Part shown: positions 7,313-15,548 of the stretch, piece by piece | Layout of the letters: each line of letters begins with the position of its first letter | How positions within the stretch are numbered: position 1 is the first letter of the stretch | Assembly: GCF_031010175.1 (NCBI RefSeq) | Contig: NZ_JAUAMB010000025.1 | Span: 1 to 64,000 of the forward strand | DNA: 64,000 bases | Direction of reading: 5' to 3' | From: Halomonas sp. SpR1 | Lineage (GTDB): Bacteria > Pseudomonadota > Gammaproteobacteria > Pseudomonadales > Halomonadaceae | The notes under the pieces: model-generated | The model's database searches: none | The model's input: only the letters and a program-made list of their open reading frames with translations | Told to the model about the DNA's origin: nothing | Made by a program: the position numbers and the translations under genes

Positions 7313-8479
7313 ATGGCCTATGATTTTGCCACGCCTGTGGAGCGACGCCACCCAGAAGGTGGCTGGGCTTCGCAAAAATGGCACCGTTACGGCGACGATG
7401 TGTTACCCCTTTGGGTCGCCGATATGGATTTTCGCTCCCCGCCCGCGGTGATTGATGCGCTGCAGGCTAGGGTAGCTCACGGTGTATATGGCTATGGCGA
7501 AGTGCCCGCTACGTTAACAGAAACCCTGTGTCAGTGGAGCGCCCGCCACTACGACTGGCCCATTCAGCCGGCGTGGCAGCAGTGGCTACCAGGCGTCGTG
7601 CCAGCTTTGCACCTGGCCGCGTTAGCACTGACCGAACCAGGCGACGGCGTATTAACGGTGGCGCCGATCTACCCGCCATTTTTAGAAGTTGCCAAGCGCA
7701 CCGGGCGACTGCCCCAGCAGGCGATGTTGGCAGCGCCTTCAACACCGAATGCGCCTTGGCAGCTCGATATTGCCGCCCTGGAGGCCGCTATTACGCCGCG
7801 TACGCGCTTGCTGCTGTGGTGCCAGCCCCACAACCCTACGGGGCGTGTATGGCGCCATGAGGAGCTTGCCGCGCTGGCTGAGCTGGTCGAGCGCCACGAT
7901 CTTTGGGTGGTCTCCGATGAGCTGCACTGCGACCTGCTATTAGACGAAGGCGCCCAGCACCGCCCGTTAGCCGCGGCATTTCCGGAATTAGCGAAGCGCA
8001 CCATTACCCTATGGGCACCGTCGAAAACCTTTAACCTGGCGGGATTAACCAGCGCCTGTGCGGTGATTCCCGACCCCGCACTGCGTGAGCGTTTTGCCGC
8101 AGCGACCAAAGGATTGCTGCCTGATGGCAATGTACTTGGCTTGGTCGCCGCAGAGGCGGCTTATCGCCATGGCGAACCGTGGCGGCAGGAACTGTTAAGT
8201 GTGTTGCGTGAACATCGTGCAACACTTCAGGCGCGCGTAGCGACTTGGCCGGGCGTTAGTTGGAGTGCGCCGGATTCTACCTATCTAGCGTGGCTGGATA
8301 TGCGTAAGGCAGGTCTAGGCGATGCGCCGCATAAGACGCTGCTGAAAGAGGTCGGGGTGGCGCTTTCGGACGGGGCGGCCTTTGGCTGCCCCGGTTTTGT
8401 GCGGCTTAACTTTGGCACCACCGCCTCCCAACTGGAAGCGGCGCTGTCACGTATGGATTCACTGCTAAAGCGGGATTGA
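7313..8479 (+). CDS. PatB/MalY-family PLP-dependent cystathionine beta-lyase / aminotransferase
   Basis: About 388 residues of a fold-type I PLP enzyme. The MalY/PatB hallmarks are LPLWVADMDFRSPPAVIDAL near the N-terminus, the CQPHNPTGRVW loop, VVSDELHCDLL (the PLP-pyridine Asp) and the Schiff-base lysine in LWAPSKTFNLAGL. Such enzymes cleave C-S bonds of cystathionine or cystine and often carry weak aminotransferase activity. Cytoplasmic. GTG at 7301 gives four extra residues, but MAYDFATPVERR starting at 7313 fits the family better. It converges with the YbbN-like gene with 14 bases between. Confidence 0.92.
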   Translation: MAYDFATPVERRHPEGGWASQKWHRYGDDVLPLWVADMDFRSPPAVIDALQARVAHGVYGYGEVPATLTETLCQWSARHYDWPIQPAWQQWLPGVVPALHLAALALTEPGDGVLTVAPIYPPFLEVAKRTGRLPQQAMLAAPSTPNAPWQLDIAALEAAITPRTRLLLWCQPHNPTGRVWRHEELAALAELVERHDLWVVSDELHCDLLLDEGAQHRPLAAAFPELAKRTITLWAPSKTFNLAGLTSACAVIPDPALRERFAAATKGLLPDGNVLGLVAAEAAYRHGEPWRQELLSVLREHRATLQARVATWPGVSWSAPDSTYLAWLDMRKAGLGDAPHKTLLKEVGVALSDGAAFGCPGFVRLNFGTTASQLEAALSRMDSLLKRD

Positions 8480-8493
8480 AAGCCTTCAGGTGC

Positions 8494-9438
8494 TTAGTAA
8501 AGCATTGCAAAGAGCTTGCGGCGGTAGGCAACAGTTAGCGGGTGGTCGGCGCCCAGGGCGTCGAACACCTGCAGCAGCGTTTTACGTGCCGCGTCATCGT
8601 TATAAGCGCGATCATGTTTCATTAGCGCCAGCAGCGCTTCGAGCCCTTCATCGTAATGACCGTCAGCCACTTGGCGCAGGGCGCGCTGGTACTGCGCTTC
8701 GCTATCGGTGCGATCGCCCAGGGCGGCAATCTCTTCGGCTGAGAGTGCCTGCTCGCTAAACTCGATGCTGGCACGTACGCCCCGTGCAGGCGCCGCATCG
8801 CGCTCTTCCGGCGGCAGGTTATCCAGCACATCGCGGGCCTCATTGCCTTGCCCTTCTGCCAACAATACCCGGGCGAACGCTACTTGATAGGCGTAGTGTT
8901 CGGGGTATTGCTCCATTAAGGTTTGGTAAATCTCGCGGGCGCCAGCGGTATCGCCTGCTTTCAGCGCCTCTTCCGCCTGCTCTTCTGGGGTGGGCGGTGC
9001 CTCACCTGGGGCAGGGAAGTAGCGGTTCAGCCACTCGCGTACTTCTTTCTCCGGCAAAGCGCCCTGGAAGCCATCAACTAAACCGCCTTGGCTAATCAGC
9101 TTCACATCAGGCACCGACTGTACGCCCAATTGGCCCCCGATTTCAGGGTTCGCCTCGATATCGAGCTTGCCGAGCAGGAAGGCGCCCGCGTACTCAACAA
9201 CCAGCTTTTCCAGTATTGCAAGCAGGGTACTGCTGCCAGGATGAGAAGGTGAGTAGCAGCCCAATAGCACGGGCACCTTCATGGAGGCTTCCAGCACCTG
9301 CTGAATATTGCCTGCATTAAGCTCGATAATAACGTCTTCAGGGCGCACCGCTGCCTGGTTGGCGTCAGGCGTGGAAGCGTCGGCATTTCCGGTATCCGCA
9401 GTCAGCGGTTTACCTGAGCGGGGATCAATAATCTGCAT
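8494..9438 (-). CDS. ybbN: YbbN/CnoX-like thioredoxin-TPR co-chaperone
   Basis: About 314 residues: a thioredoxin fold (residues about 30-140) joined to a TPR-rich C-terminal half (EEALKAGDTAGAREIYQTLMEQYPEHY…). This is the architecture of YbbN (CnoX), a holdase that hands clients to DnaK or GroEL. The place of the thioredoxin CxxC is CYSPSHPGSS, so the redox-active cysteine pair is absent and one Cys remains just before it. Cytoplasmic. The ORF could begin at 9543, but the first 35 residues do not look like protein; MQIIDPRSGKPL at 9438 is the better start although its ribosome-binding site is weak. Confidence 0.85.
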   Translation of the reverse strand: MQIIDPRSGKPLTADTGNADASTPDANQAAVRPEDVIIELNAGNIQQVLEASMKVPVLLGCYSPSHPGSSTLLAILEKLVVEYAGAFLLGKLDIEANPEIGGQLGVQSVPDVKLISQGGLVDGFQGALPEKEVREWLNRYFPAPGEAPPTPEEQAEEALKAGDTAGAREIYQTLMEQYPEHYAYQVAFARVLLAEGQGNEARDVLDNLPPEERDAAPARGVRASIEFSEQALSAEEIAALGDRTDSEAQYQRALRQVADGHYDEGLEALLALMKHDRAYNDDAARKTLLQVFDALGADHPLTVAYRRKLFAMLY

Positions 9439-9520
9439 GGGTAGACTCGGCATCAAAAAATGAACAATAGTTCCCCATGATATGCAGGCATGCCCGGGAG
9501 GATTCAAGGAAAGAGGGGGA

Positions 9521-9554
9521 AATAAAACCCAGGGCGCGATCATAGGCGCCCTGG
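9521..9554 (-). terminator. Rho-independent terminator of the SDR gene
   Basis: On the minus strand CCAGGGCGC pairs with GCGCCCTGG (9 bp, 8-nt loop) and is followed by GTTTTATTT. It sits about 50 bases past the stop of the SDR gene, in front of the YbbN-like gene. Confidence 0.75.
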
Positions 9555-9602
9555 TCGAACCATTTTTTCTGGCAATGTTGTTGGTATTGTTTTGGGTATT
9601 GC

Positions 9603-10661
9603 TTAAGGAATGATGCGTTCTGCGCGAAGGCGAGCGAATAAGTCGAAAAACGCCGCGCGGGTTTCGCGGAAGTGATCAAAGCCGAAATCGCGGGATTTGG
9701 TGACGTCGTTAACGCACTCAAGTTCTCGCCCCAGGTCGGCATCGGTGTGCCACCAGGAAGCTAGCTTGGAAACGTCAGGTTCAACCAGGTCGTGCTGCTC
9801 GGCAATCTCAGCCCAGGTTGGCGCAATGTCGGCCATTTGCATTTCAAGCGGCTGCGGCGTTTCCGGGCGATCTGGCACCTCAAGCTCAAAGAACTCACCT
9901 ATTTCACGCCACAGTCGACGCCAGCGGAACACATCGCCATTGACCGTGTTGAAGGCTTCATTATGGGCACCGGGCGTTGACGCCGCCCACTCCATCTGCC
10001 GTGCTAACACCAGCGAATCGGTTAGGTCAGTCAAGGCATTCCACTGCACCTGTGAGCCTGGGAAGGTGAACGGTTTACCCGTGGCCTTGCAGATAGAGGC
10101 GTAAACCGCCAGCGTCACGCCCATGTTCATGGCATTACCGCGGGCATAGCCAATCACGGTGTGCGGGCGGTGCACGTTCCAGCTAAAGCCGTCCCGCTCC
10201 GCCGCTGCGAACATGATGTCTTCGAGGGTGTAGTAGAAGTTCTCGCCGGGTACGCGTGGCGCTGATTCGCGAAACGGCGTCTCGGTCTTGCCACTACCGT
10301 AGTTCTCGAAGGCGCCCAGGTACTGCTTGGTGCCGGTGACCAGCGAGACATGCGCCACGCTTGCGTCCTGTAAGGCATCGAGCAGGCTCTGCATCATCGC
10401 TCCGTTGGCTTCGACATTGGCTTTCTCATTGTCGCGGCGCACCCAGGTGCAGTAGAAAACGTGAGTAATGGGTAAGCCCGCAAGCGCCTTAGCCGTCGCT
10501 TCGCGATCGAGCAGGTCGGCGGCGACGGGAATGACGCCCTCTTGTTGAGAGGGGCGACGCGATAAACCATAAACGGTCCATCCGCTAGCGGTGAGATAGC
10601 TGGCCAGATTGCCGCCGGTAATGCCGGTAGCGCCTACTACAAGTGCTGTGCCTTTGCGCAT
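9603..10661 (-). CDS. SDR-family oxidoreductase, PRISE (progesterone 5-beta-reductase/iridoid synthase-like) type
   Basis: About 352 residues with an N-terminal Rossmann motif (ALVVGATGITGGNLASYL) and a SDR core containing HVSLVTGTKQYLGAFENYG and ENFYYTLEDIMF, the tyrosine-bearing motif of the atypical-SDR group that includes plant 5-beta-reductases. It should reduce enone or carbonyl substrates with NADPH; the substrate in bacteria is unknown. The ORF extends to 10709, but AAGGAG five bases before ATG at 10661 (MRKGTALVVG) decides the start. It is divergent from the LysR regulator, which may control it. Confidence 0.88.
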   Translation of the reverse strand: MRKGTALVVGATGITGGNLASYLTASGWTVYGLSRRPSQQEGVIPVAADLLDREATAKALAGLPITHVFYCTWVRRDNEKANVEANGAMMQSLLDALQDASVAHVSLVTGTKQYLGAFENYGSGKTETPFRESAPRVPGENFYYTLEDIMFAAAERDGFSWNVHRPHTVIGYARGNAMNMGVTLAVYASICKATGKPFTFPGSQVQWNALTDLTDSLVLARQMEWAASTPGAHNEAFNTVNGDVFRWRRLWREIGEFFELEVPDRPETPQPLEMQMADIAPTWAEIAEQHDLVEPDVSKLASWWHTDADLGRELECVNDVTKSRDFGFDHFRETRAAFFDLFARLRAERIIP

Positions 10662-10770
10662 CGTTAGCTCCTTAATGCAGACAAGAGATTCGGAACGGAC
10701 GACGAACATGGTGCTCGTGCCCGATGAAAAGCAGTCTGGTCGCTGAGGATCATTGCTACAATTGGAAAAA

Positions 10771-10789
10771 TCGCAAATCTTTATTGCGA
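10771..10789. promoter_or_regulatory. Candidate LysR operator
   Basis: A perfect 6-bp inverted repeat, TCGCAA and TTGCGA, separated by 7 bases, lies between the divergent SDR and LysR genes, ending 13 bases before the LysR start codon. Such interrupted dyads in the shared intergenic region are typical of LysR-type regulator sites. Its closeness to the LysR start suggests autorepression. Binding is inferred, not shown. Confidence 0.55.
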
Positions 10790-10802
10790 CAGGAGCAACT
10801 CA

Positions 10803-11738
10803 ATGGATCTCAATGCGCTACGAACCTTTGAGCGCGTCGCCGCGACAGGAAGTTTTACCGCCACCGCGCGTCATTTTCATCGCGCGGTATCGTCGGTCTC
10901 GCGTCAGATCGCCGCTTTAGAAGAGGCGTTAGGACAGCAGCTGTTCTATCGGCATACTCGCGCCGTGACGCTGACCGAAGCGGGCTGGCGCTACTACCAG
11001 GAAGTTCGCGAGATACTGGAGCGGCTCGATCTGGCGAATGAAGCACTGATGGCACCCAATACACAGCCTAGCGGCGTGCTGCGCGTTAACGCCCCAGTGG
11101 CCTTCGGTCAGCGGCAGATCGTGCCGATTCTGTATCATTTTCAGCGCCGCTACCCGGCGATCAAAGCCGAGCTGATGCTGACCGATCAATTGACCGACCC
11201 AGTGCGCGAGGGCATCGATATCACCTTTCGCGTCGGGGCATTGGCGGATTCCACTTTGGTGGCGCGCCGCCTAGCGCCAATGAATTATGTGGTCGCCGCG
11301 GCGCCCGACTATTTGCAACGTTGTGGTACGCCCACCTGCCCGGATGACCTGAGCCAACATGACTGCCTGCTCTACCAGGGCGAAATGGGCCGCCAGCGCT
11401 GGTATTTCAATACTGCTGATCAGTCACAAGCCTGCACTTATAAAGTCGACGGCACCCTCTACAGCAACGATGCCGAGAGTTTGGTGCGCGCAGCATTAAT
11501 GGGGCAGGGGCTGGTGATGTTTCCCACCTGGCTGATCGCTGACGAATTGGCAACCGGCGCACTGGTGCCGATACTCGAAGCGTGGGAGTGCGAAGTTATG
11601 CCGGGCAGGCGCGATATCCACGTGCTCTTTGCTCAGCGTCGCCTACACACAAACAAGGTGAGTGCATTTCTAGATCATCTGTTTGAGATGGTTGGGCCTA
11701 CACCACACTGGGATCGCTGGCGTGAACAGCAGGATTAG
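10803..11738 (+). CDS. LysR-family transcriptional regulator
   Basis: 311 residues with the N-terminal winged helix-turn-helix typical of LTTRs (MDLNALRTFERVAATGSFTATARHFHRAVSSVSRQIAALEEALGQQLFYR, split here: helix 3 is AVSSVSRQIAALE) and a C-terminal periplasmic-binding-like effector domain (GVLRVNAPVAFG … FRVGALADSTLVARRLAP). It resembles the CrgA/AaeR-like subgroup. The start has GGAGC seven bases upstream. Divergent arrangement suggests it controls the SDR gene; the effector is unknown. It converges with the HlyD-family gene with about 60 bases between. Confidence 0.92.
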   Translation: MDLNALRTFERVAATGSFTATARHFHRAVSSVSRQIAALEEALGQQLFYRHTRAVTLTEAGWRYYQEVREILERLDLANEALMAPNTQPSGVLRVNAPVAFGQRQIVPILYHFQRRYPAIKAELMLTDQLTDPVREGIDITFRVGALADSTLVARRLAPMNYVVAAAPDYLQRCGTPTCPDDLSQHDCLLYQGEMGRQRWYFNTADQSQACTYKVDGTLYSNDAESLVRAALMGQGLVMFPTWLIADELATGALVPILEAWECEVMPGRRDIHVLFAQRRLHTNKVSAFLDHLFEMVGPTPHWDRWREQQD

Positions 11739-11800
11739 CGCCGATAACACAGAAAAGATGTCTGAGAATATTTAACCTGCAACCGAACATGCAACAACCG

Positions 11801-13141
11801 TCAATCTTCACGCATGGCTCGGGCCAACATGTCGTTGATGGGTTTGGCCAAGTAGCTTGAAAAACTTCTTTCGCCTGTACGCAGCATCACTTCTGCTGGC
11901 ATACCAGCGAGCAATTTCATGGTTTCGGTCATGTTTTCTTGCCCCACAGTGGTGACGCGCAGGCGCACCTTATAATAGCGGGCCCGGGTCGCTTCATCCT
12001 CGAAACTGTTGGCACTGACGTGGATAACCTCGCCGTCGATGACATTTGAAAGACGCTGGTTGAAAGCGCTGAAACGTATCTCGGCAGGCTGGCCCATATA
12101 AAGGTGGTCAATATCATGGTCCGGCACCTTGGCTTCCACAATGAAGCCAACATCGGTTGGCACAATATCGAGCAGCGGATCACCGGAACGGATAACGCCG
12201 CCCAGGGTATGCACTTTTAACCCCACCACCGTTCCCGACACCGGTGCCAGCACCTCAGTGCGGTTCACTTTATCCAACAGTGCGGTGAGGCGCTCTTCGG
12301 CGTCGGCCACTTCGGCTTGGGTCTGGCGTAGGGCTTCGCCTACCTGCTGCTGAAACTCCTGCAGGCGAACCTGTTTTTGCAGCGCATTTTCACTGATTTG
12401 CGAATGCAGGCGGGCGACTTCTGAGGCGTGCTGGGCATTGACGCTTTGGTATTCGAGGCTCTCGCGCTCCAGTTCGTGCATCCGCTGACTGCTGATCATG
12501 CCGTTTTGAAACAGTTTCCGATGGTTGGCGACGTCGCCCTCAAGCGAGCTGATACGGCGCTGATTGATGGCCTGGGTATTGATCAATCCTTCAATCTGCT
12601 CATTCATTTGCACCATCTGCTCATCAAGAGAAGCAAGCGTGCTTGTGAGCGACTCCCGCCGGGAATCGAATAAACGGCGCTGTACTTCAAGCACCTCCCT
12701 CACACGGGGATAGTCCGAGGTGGTCAGCTCCTCGGGAAAGTTGAGCGTTTCGGCGTCGCTCAGCTCAGCCAGTAGTCGGATTTCGGTCGCTCGGCTGATG
12801 AGATAGTCAGAGCGGGTGACCCGCAGTTGTGAGCGTACCTGGGTATCGTCCAACACCATCAGGATATCGCCCGTTTCAACATGATCACCATCTTCAACCT
12901 CGATGCTTTTGACAATACCGCCTTCCAAGTGCTGCACAGTCTTGGTGAAGCTCTCTACTGATACGGATCCTGGCGCCACAACGGAGACCGCAAGGTTAGC
13001 GAACACCGACCAACTGCCAAAGCCTCCTAGGGCGATAATTAGGATGGCGATGCCCAGCCGGCGGTAGCGTGTATCCTCAACCGGCAGTGCATCGGGCTTT
13101 TCAGCTGCGGTATTGTTGCCTTGTGAATTTTGCATGTTCAT
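11801..13141 (-). CDS. HlyD-family type I secretion periplasmic adaptor
   Basis: 446 residues. A cytoplasmic N-terminus is followed by one TM segment (RLGIAILIIALGGFGSWSVFANLAVSVVAPG), then the lipoyl half-domain (VQHLEGGIVKSIEVEDGDHVETGDILMVLDD), a long periplasmic coiled coil (about 150-290) and the C-terminal beta-barrel (EVLAPVSGTVVGLKVHTLGGVIRSGDPLLDIVP). This is the PrtE/AprE adaptor architecture that links an ABC exporter to TolC. Its ATG overlaps the exporter stop as TAATG, with GGAGG seven bases upstream, so translation is coupled. The paired exporter and the divergent 5010-codon gene point to export of that protein. Confidence 0.94.
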   Translation of the reverse strand: MNMQNSQGNNTAAEKPDALPVEDTRYRRLGIAILIIALGGFGSWSVFANLAVSVVAPGSVSVESFTKTVQHLEGGIVKSIEVEDGDHVETGDILMVLDDTQVRSQLRVTRSDYLISRATEIRLLAELSDAETLNFPEELTTSDYPRVREVLEVQRRLFDSRRESLTSTLASLDEQMVQMNEQIEGLINTQAINQRRISSLEGDVANHRKLFQNGMISSQRMHELERESLEYQSVNAQHASEVARLHSQISENALQKQVRLQEFQQQVGEALRQTQAEVADAEERLTALLDKVNRTEVLAPVSGTVVGLKVHTLGGVIRSGDPLLDIVPTDVGFIVEAKVPDHDIDHLYMGQPAEIRFSAFNQRLSNVIDGEVIHVSANSFEDEATRARYYKVRLRVTTVGQENMTETMKLLAGMPAEVMLRTGERSFSSYLAKPINDMLARAMRED

Positions 13142-14907
13142 TACTGAGCCTCCTCGCCGCCATGGCGACCGCGTGCACTGGGTTTTAGCGACGCCACGCG
13201 CTGAGGTGGTGCGGGGCGACCTCCATCTGCGGTCATGCGAGTAACTGGCGCTATTCTGGTGGGTGGCTTGAGCGAGGCGATTTGGCCCTCTTTCAACACT
13301 AATACCCGATCAACATTTCTCAGCAGGAGCGAACGGTGAGTAATGATCAGTGCCGTGGTGCCTTCCTGGCGTAGCCGAACGAGACAGTGAGCAAGGGAGT
13401 GCTCACCCGCATCGTCCAGATTGGCATCGGGCTCGTCCAGAACTATCAGTACGGGTTGGCCATACAGCGCCCGGGCCAAGCCGATACGCTGGCGCTGGCC
13501 TGCGGAGAGGGCATTACCGCCATGGGAGAGCCAAGTGTCATAGCCGTTCGGCTGTTCGAGAATCATGTCATGCACACCGGCTCTCTGCGCTGCCAGTACC
13601 ACTGCTTGAGGGTCGACTTCGTCAAAGCGAGCAATATTCTCCGAGATCGTGCCATCAAAGAGTTCAATATCCTGGGGCAGGTAGCCGATGTGGGGCCCCA
13701 GCGCCATGCGGTTCCACTGGGTGATATCGGCGCCATCTAGGCGAACACAGCCGAACTGACTCGGCCAAATACCCAGCGCCACACGCGCGAGCGTCGACTT
13801 GCCGGAGGCGCTGGGCCCCACGATGGCGATGTGCTCGCCCTTGGCGATGGTTAGGTTGATATCGCGCAGGGTGGCCAGCTTCTGTCCAGGCGGCGCTGCC
13901 GTGACGCCATCAAGCGCGAGACGCCCCTTAGGTTTGGGAAGTGGCATGCGCGGCTCTTCAGCCGGAATCGCCGCCAGTAGCTCCCCGAGGCGCGCCTTGG
14001 CGGTACGAGCGCCAGAAAACCCCTTCCAGCCGTTAATCATTTGATCGATAGGCGCCAGCGCCCGCCCCATCAGAATGGAACCGGCAATCATCATACCGGG
14101 CGTCAAGTCGCCCCCAAGTACCAGATAAGCCCCTAAGCCAAGAATCAACGACTGGAACATCAGCCTTAGCACTTTGGAGGTGTTGGTGATCAGCCCGGCT
14201 CTGTCGCTGGCTTTGGATTGCAGAACCAGGTATTCGCGATGGCGAGCGCACCACCGCCCCATGATGCCGGGTAGCATCCCCATGGCGTGCAGCACCTCTG
14301 CGTTTCTCAGATTGCTGTTGGCTAAATCCTGGGACATCACATGCTGACTGTTGGCATCGTTCAGAAGCGATTTAGTGGTGACTTCGTTAATGATGGCAAG
14401 TGTCGCCAGGATGATGCCTGCCCCCAAGGCGAAGAGCCCAAACCAGGGATGGAACAGTGCAAGCACACCGATATAGATCGGTACCCAAGGGGCATCGAAG
14501 AAAGCAAACAGGCCATTGCCGGAAAGAAATTGACGGAGTGTCGTCAGGTCATTCAGCGGTTGCGCCGAGGGCTTACCGGGCATCATCAATGAGCGTTTAA
14601 ACATAGCCGAATACAAGCGCTGACTGATCTGGACATCGAGTTTGTTACCGATCCTTACGAGTATGCGCGAACGCATTAACTCTAGCCCGCCCATGACCAT
14701 AAAAAGAAAGACCACAACCAGGGTCAGCATCAGTAGTGTTTCCTGGCTTCGTGTGGTGATGACGCGGTCGTAAACCTGCAGCATGTAGAGGGGCGGCACG
14801 AGCATCAGCAAGTTAATAAACAAACTGAATAGGCCAACGTAAAGGAAGCTGCTTCGGCAGATGCTAAGCACTTTCTGCAGATCTGTCCTCTCGCGTGAAT
14901 TCAACAT
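13141..14907 (-). CDS. PrtD-family type I secretion ABC exporter (permease-ATPase)
   Basis: About 588 residues: six predicted TM segments in the first half (FLYVGLFSLFINLLMLVPPLYMLQVYDRV is typical of PrtD/AprD), then a nucleotide-binding domain with Walker A GPSASGKSTLAR, signature LSAGQRQRIGLARAL and Walker B VLIVLDEPDANLD. There is no N-terminal C39 peptidase or C39-like domain, so it belongs to the PrtD rather than HlyB class. It would energise export across both membranes with the HlyD-type adaptor and an outside TolC. The start at 14907 (MLNSRERTDLQK) has GGAG seven bases upstream and is preferred to 14925. The C-terminal 50 residues are Pro/Arg-rich. Confidence 0.94.
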   Translation of the reverse strand: MLNSRERTDLQKVLSICRSSFLYVGLFSLFINLLMLVPPLYMLQVYDRVITTRSQETLLMLTLVVVFLFMVMGGLELMRSRILVRIGNKLDVQISQRLYSAMFKRSLMMPGKPSAQPLNDLTTLRQFLSGNGLFAFFDAPWVPIYIGVLALFHPWFGLFALGAGIILATLAIINEVTTKSLLNDANSQHVMSQDLANSNLRNAEVLHAMGMLPGIMGRWCARHREYLVLQSKASDRAGLITNTSKVLRLMFQSLILGLGAYLVLGGDLTPGMMIAGSILMGRALAPIDQMINGWKGFSGARTAKARLGELLAAIPAEEPRMPLPKPKGRLALDGVTAAPPGQKLATLRDINLTIAKGEHIAIVGPSASGKSTLARVALGIWPSQFGCVRLDGADITQWNRMALGPHIGYLPQDIELFDGTISENIARFDEVDPQAVVLAAQRAGVHDMILEQPNGYDTWLSHGGNALSAGQRQRIGLARALYGQPVLIVLDEPDANLDDAGEHSLAHCLVRLRQEGTTALIITHRSLLLRNVDRVLVLKEGQIASLKPPTRIAPVTRMTADGGRPAPPQRVASLKPSARGRHGGEEAQ

Positions 14908-15548
14908 GGCTGAGCTCCAGAGCATTGTTGGATGGTTCTTCGGGCCCAGCTATGACTAACAACAGCACCTTTGTCAGTCAGCAAAGTGGGTCACCATGAG
15001 AGGGGGCATCGCCTGTTGGCTACCTACCTACCTTGAAAGCAATGCCACTCTTTTGTAATCACTTTGTAATTTATTTGTTATTCAGCGTATCAGGTTATTT
15101 TTAAAGGCAGGCTATTAATTTTTTAGTTTTGTTTGAGGTGATAAGTAGTGTGCGTTTTTTCTAATCATCGAGATTCACCGTCAGGCGAGGGCGTTATTTT
15201 TCTACTGAAAACCGCTTGTTTTTTTTGTAACTATATCCCCGATTAACGCTCAGTAGTTTTATGTGTTTATTGATATAGTGTTGATTATGTTGATTTTTTT
15301 TACATTATTTTAATGACTTGTTGTAACAATTGGATACAAAAGTGCGCTTCTCGCCTTCGCTTGCCACCCCCAAAAGCTCGATTAGACTCACGAAGTGTCG
15401 CTCCGATTTGTCAGCGGTTTAAGGCTGTCTGAAAAGCGGTGTTGGAAGAGAACAGAGTAACAAGCGCTGTAACAAGGGTTGGGTGGTTACTCCCAGGCGC
15501 ACGCGCTGGTGCGCTTGCAGAATTCTAATGAAAACCGTGAGGTGAACC
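14908..15548. promoter_or_regulatory. AT-rich divergent control region between exporter and giant gene
   Basis: This 641-base gap carries no credible gene. Its middle part (about 15,050-15,340) is strikingly AT-rich compared with the flanks, with T-runs, paired TTTGTAAT copies near 15,054 and 15,064 and, nearer the giant gene, two GTAACAAG copies (15,457 and 15,469). A candidate sigma-70 promoter for the giant gene is TTTACA (15,299-15,304), 17 bases, TGTAAC (15,322-15,327), which would leave a leader of about 215 bases. AT-rich tracts of this kind attract H-NS/MvaT-type silencers; that role is inference. Confidence 0.4.

Noticed and set aside
13741-14907. Peptidase-containing (bacteriocin-type) ABC exporter
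   Set aside because: No C39 Cys-peptidase or C39-like domain precedes the TM region; the N-terminus begins directly with TM segments as in PrtD.
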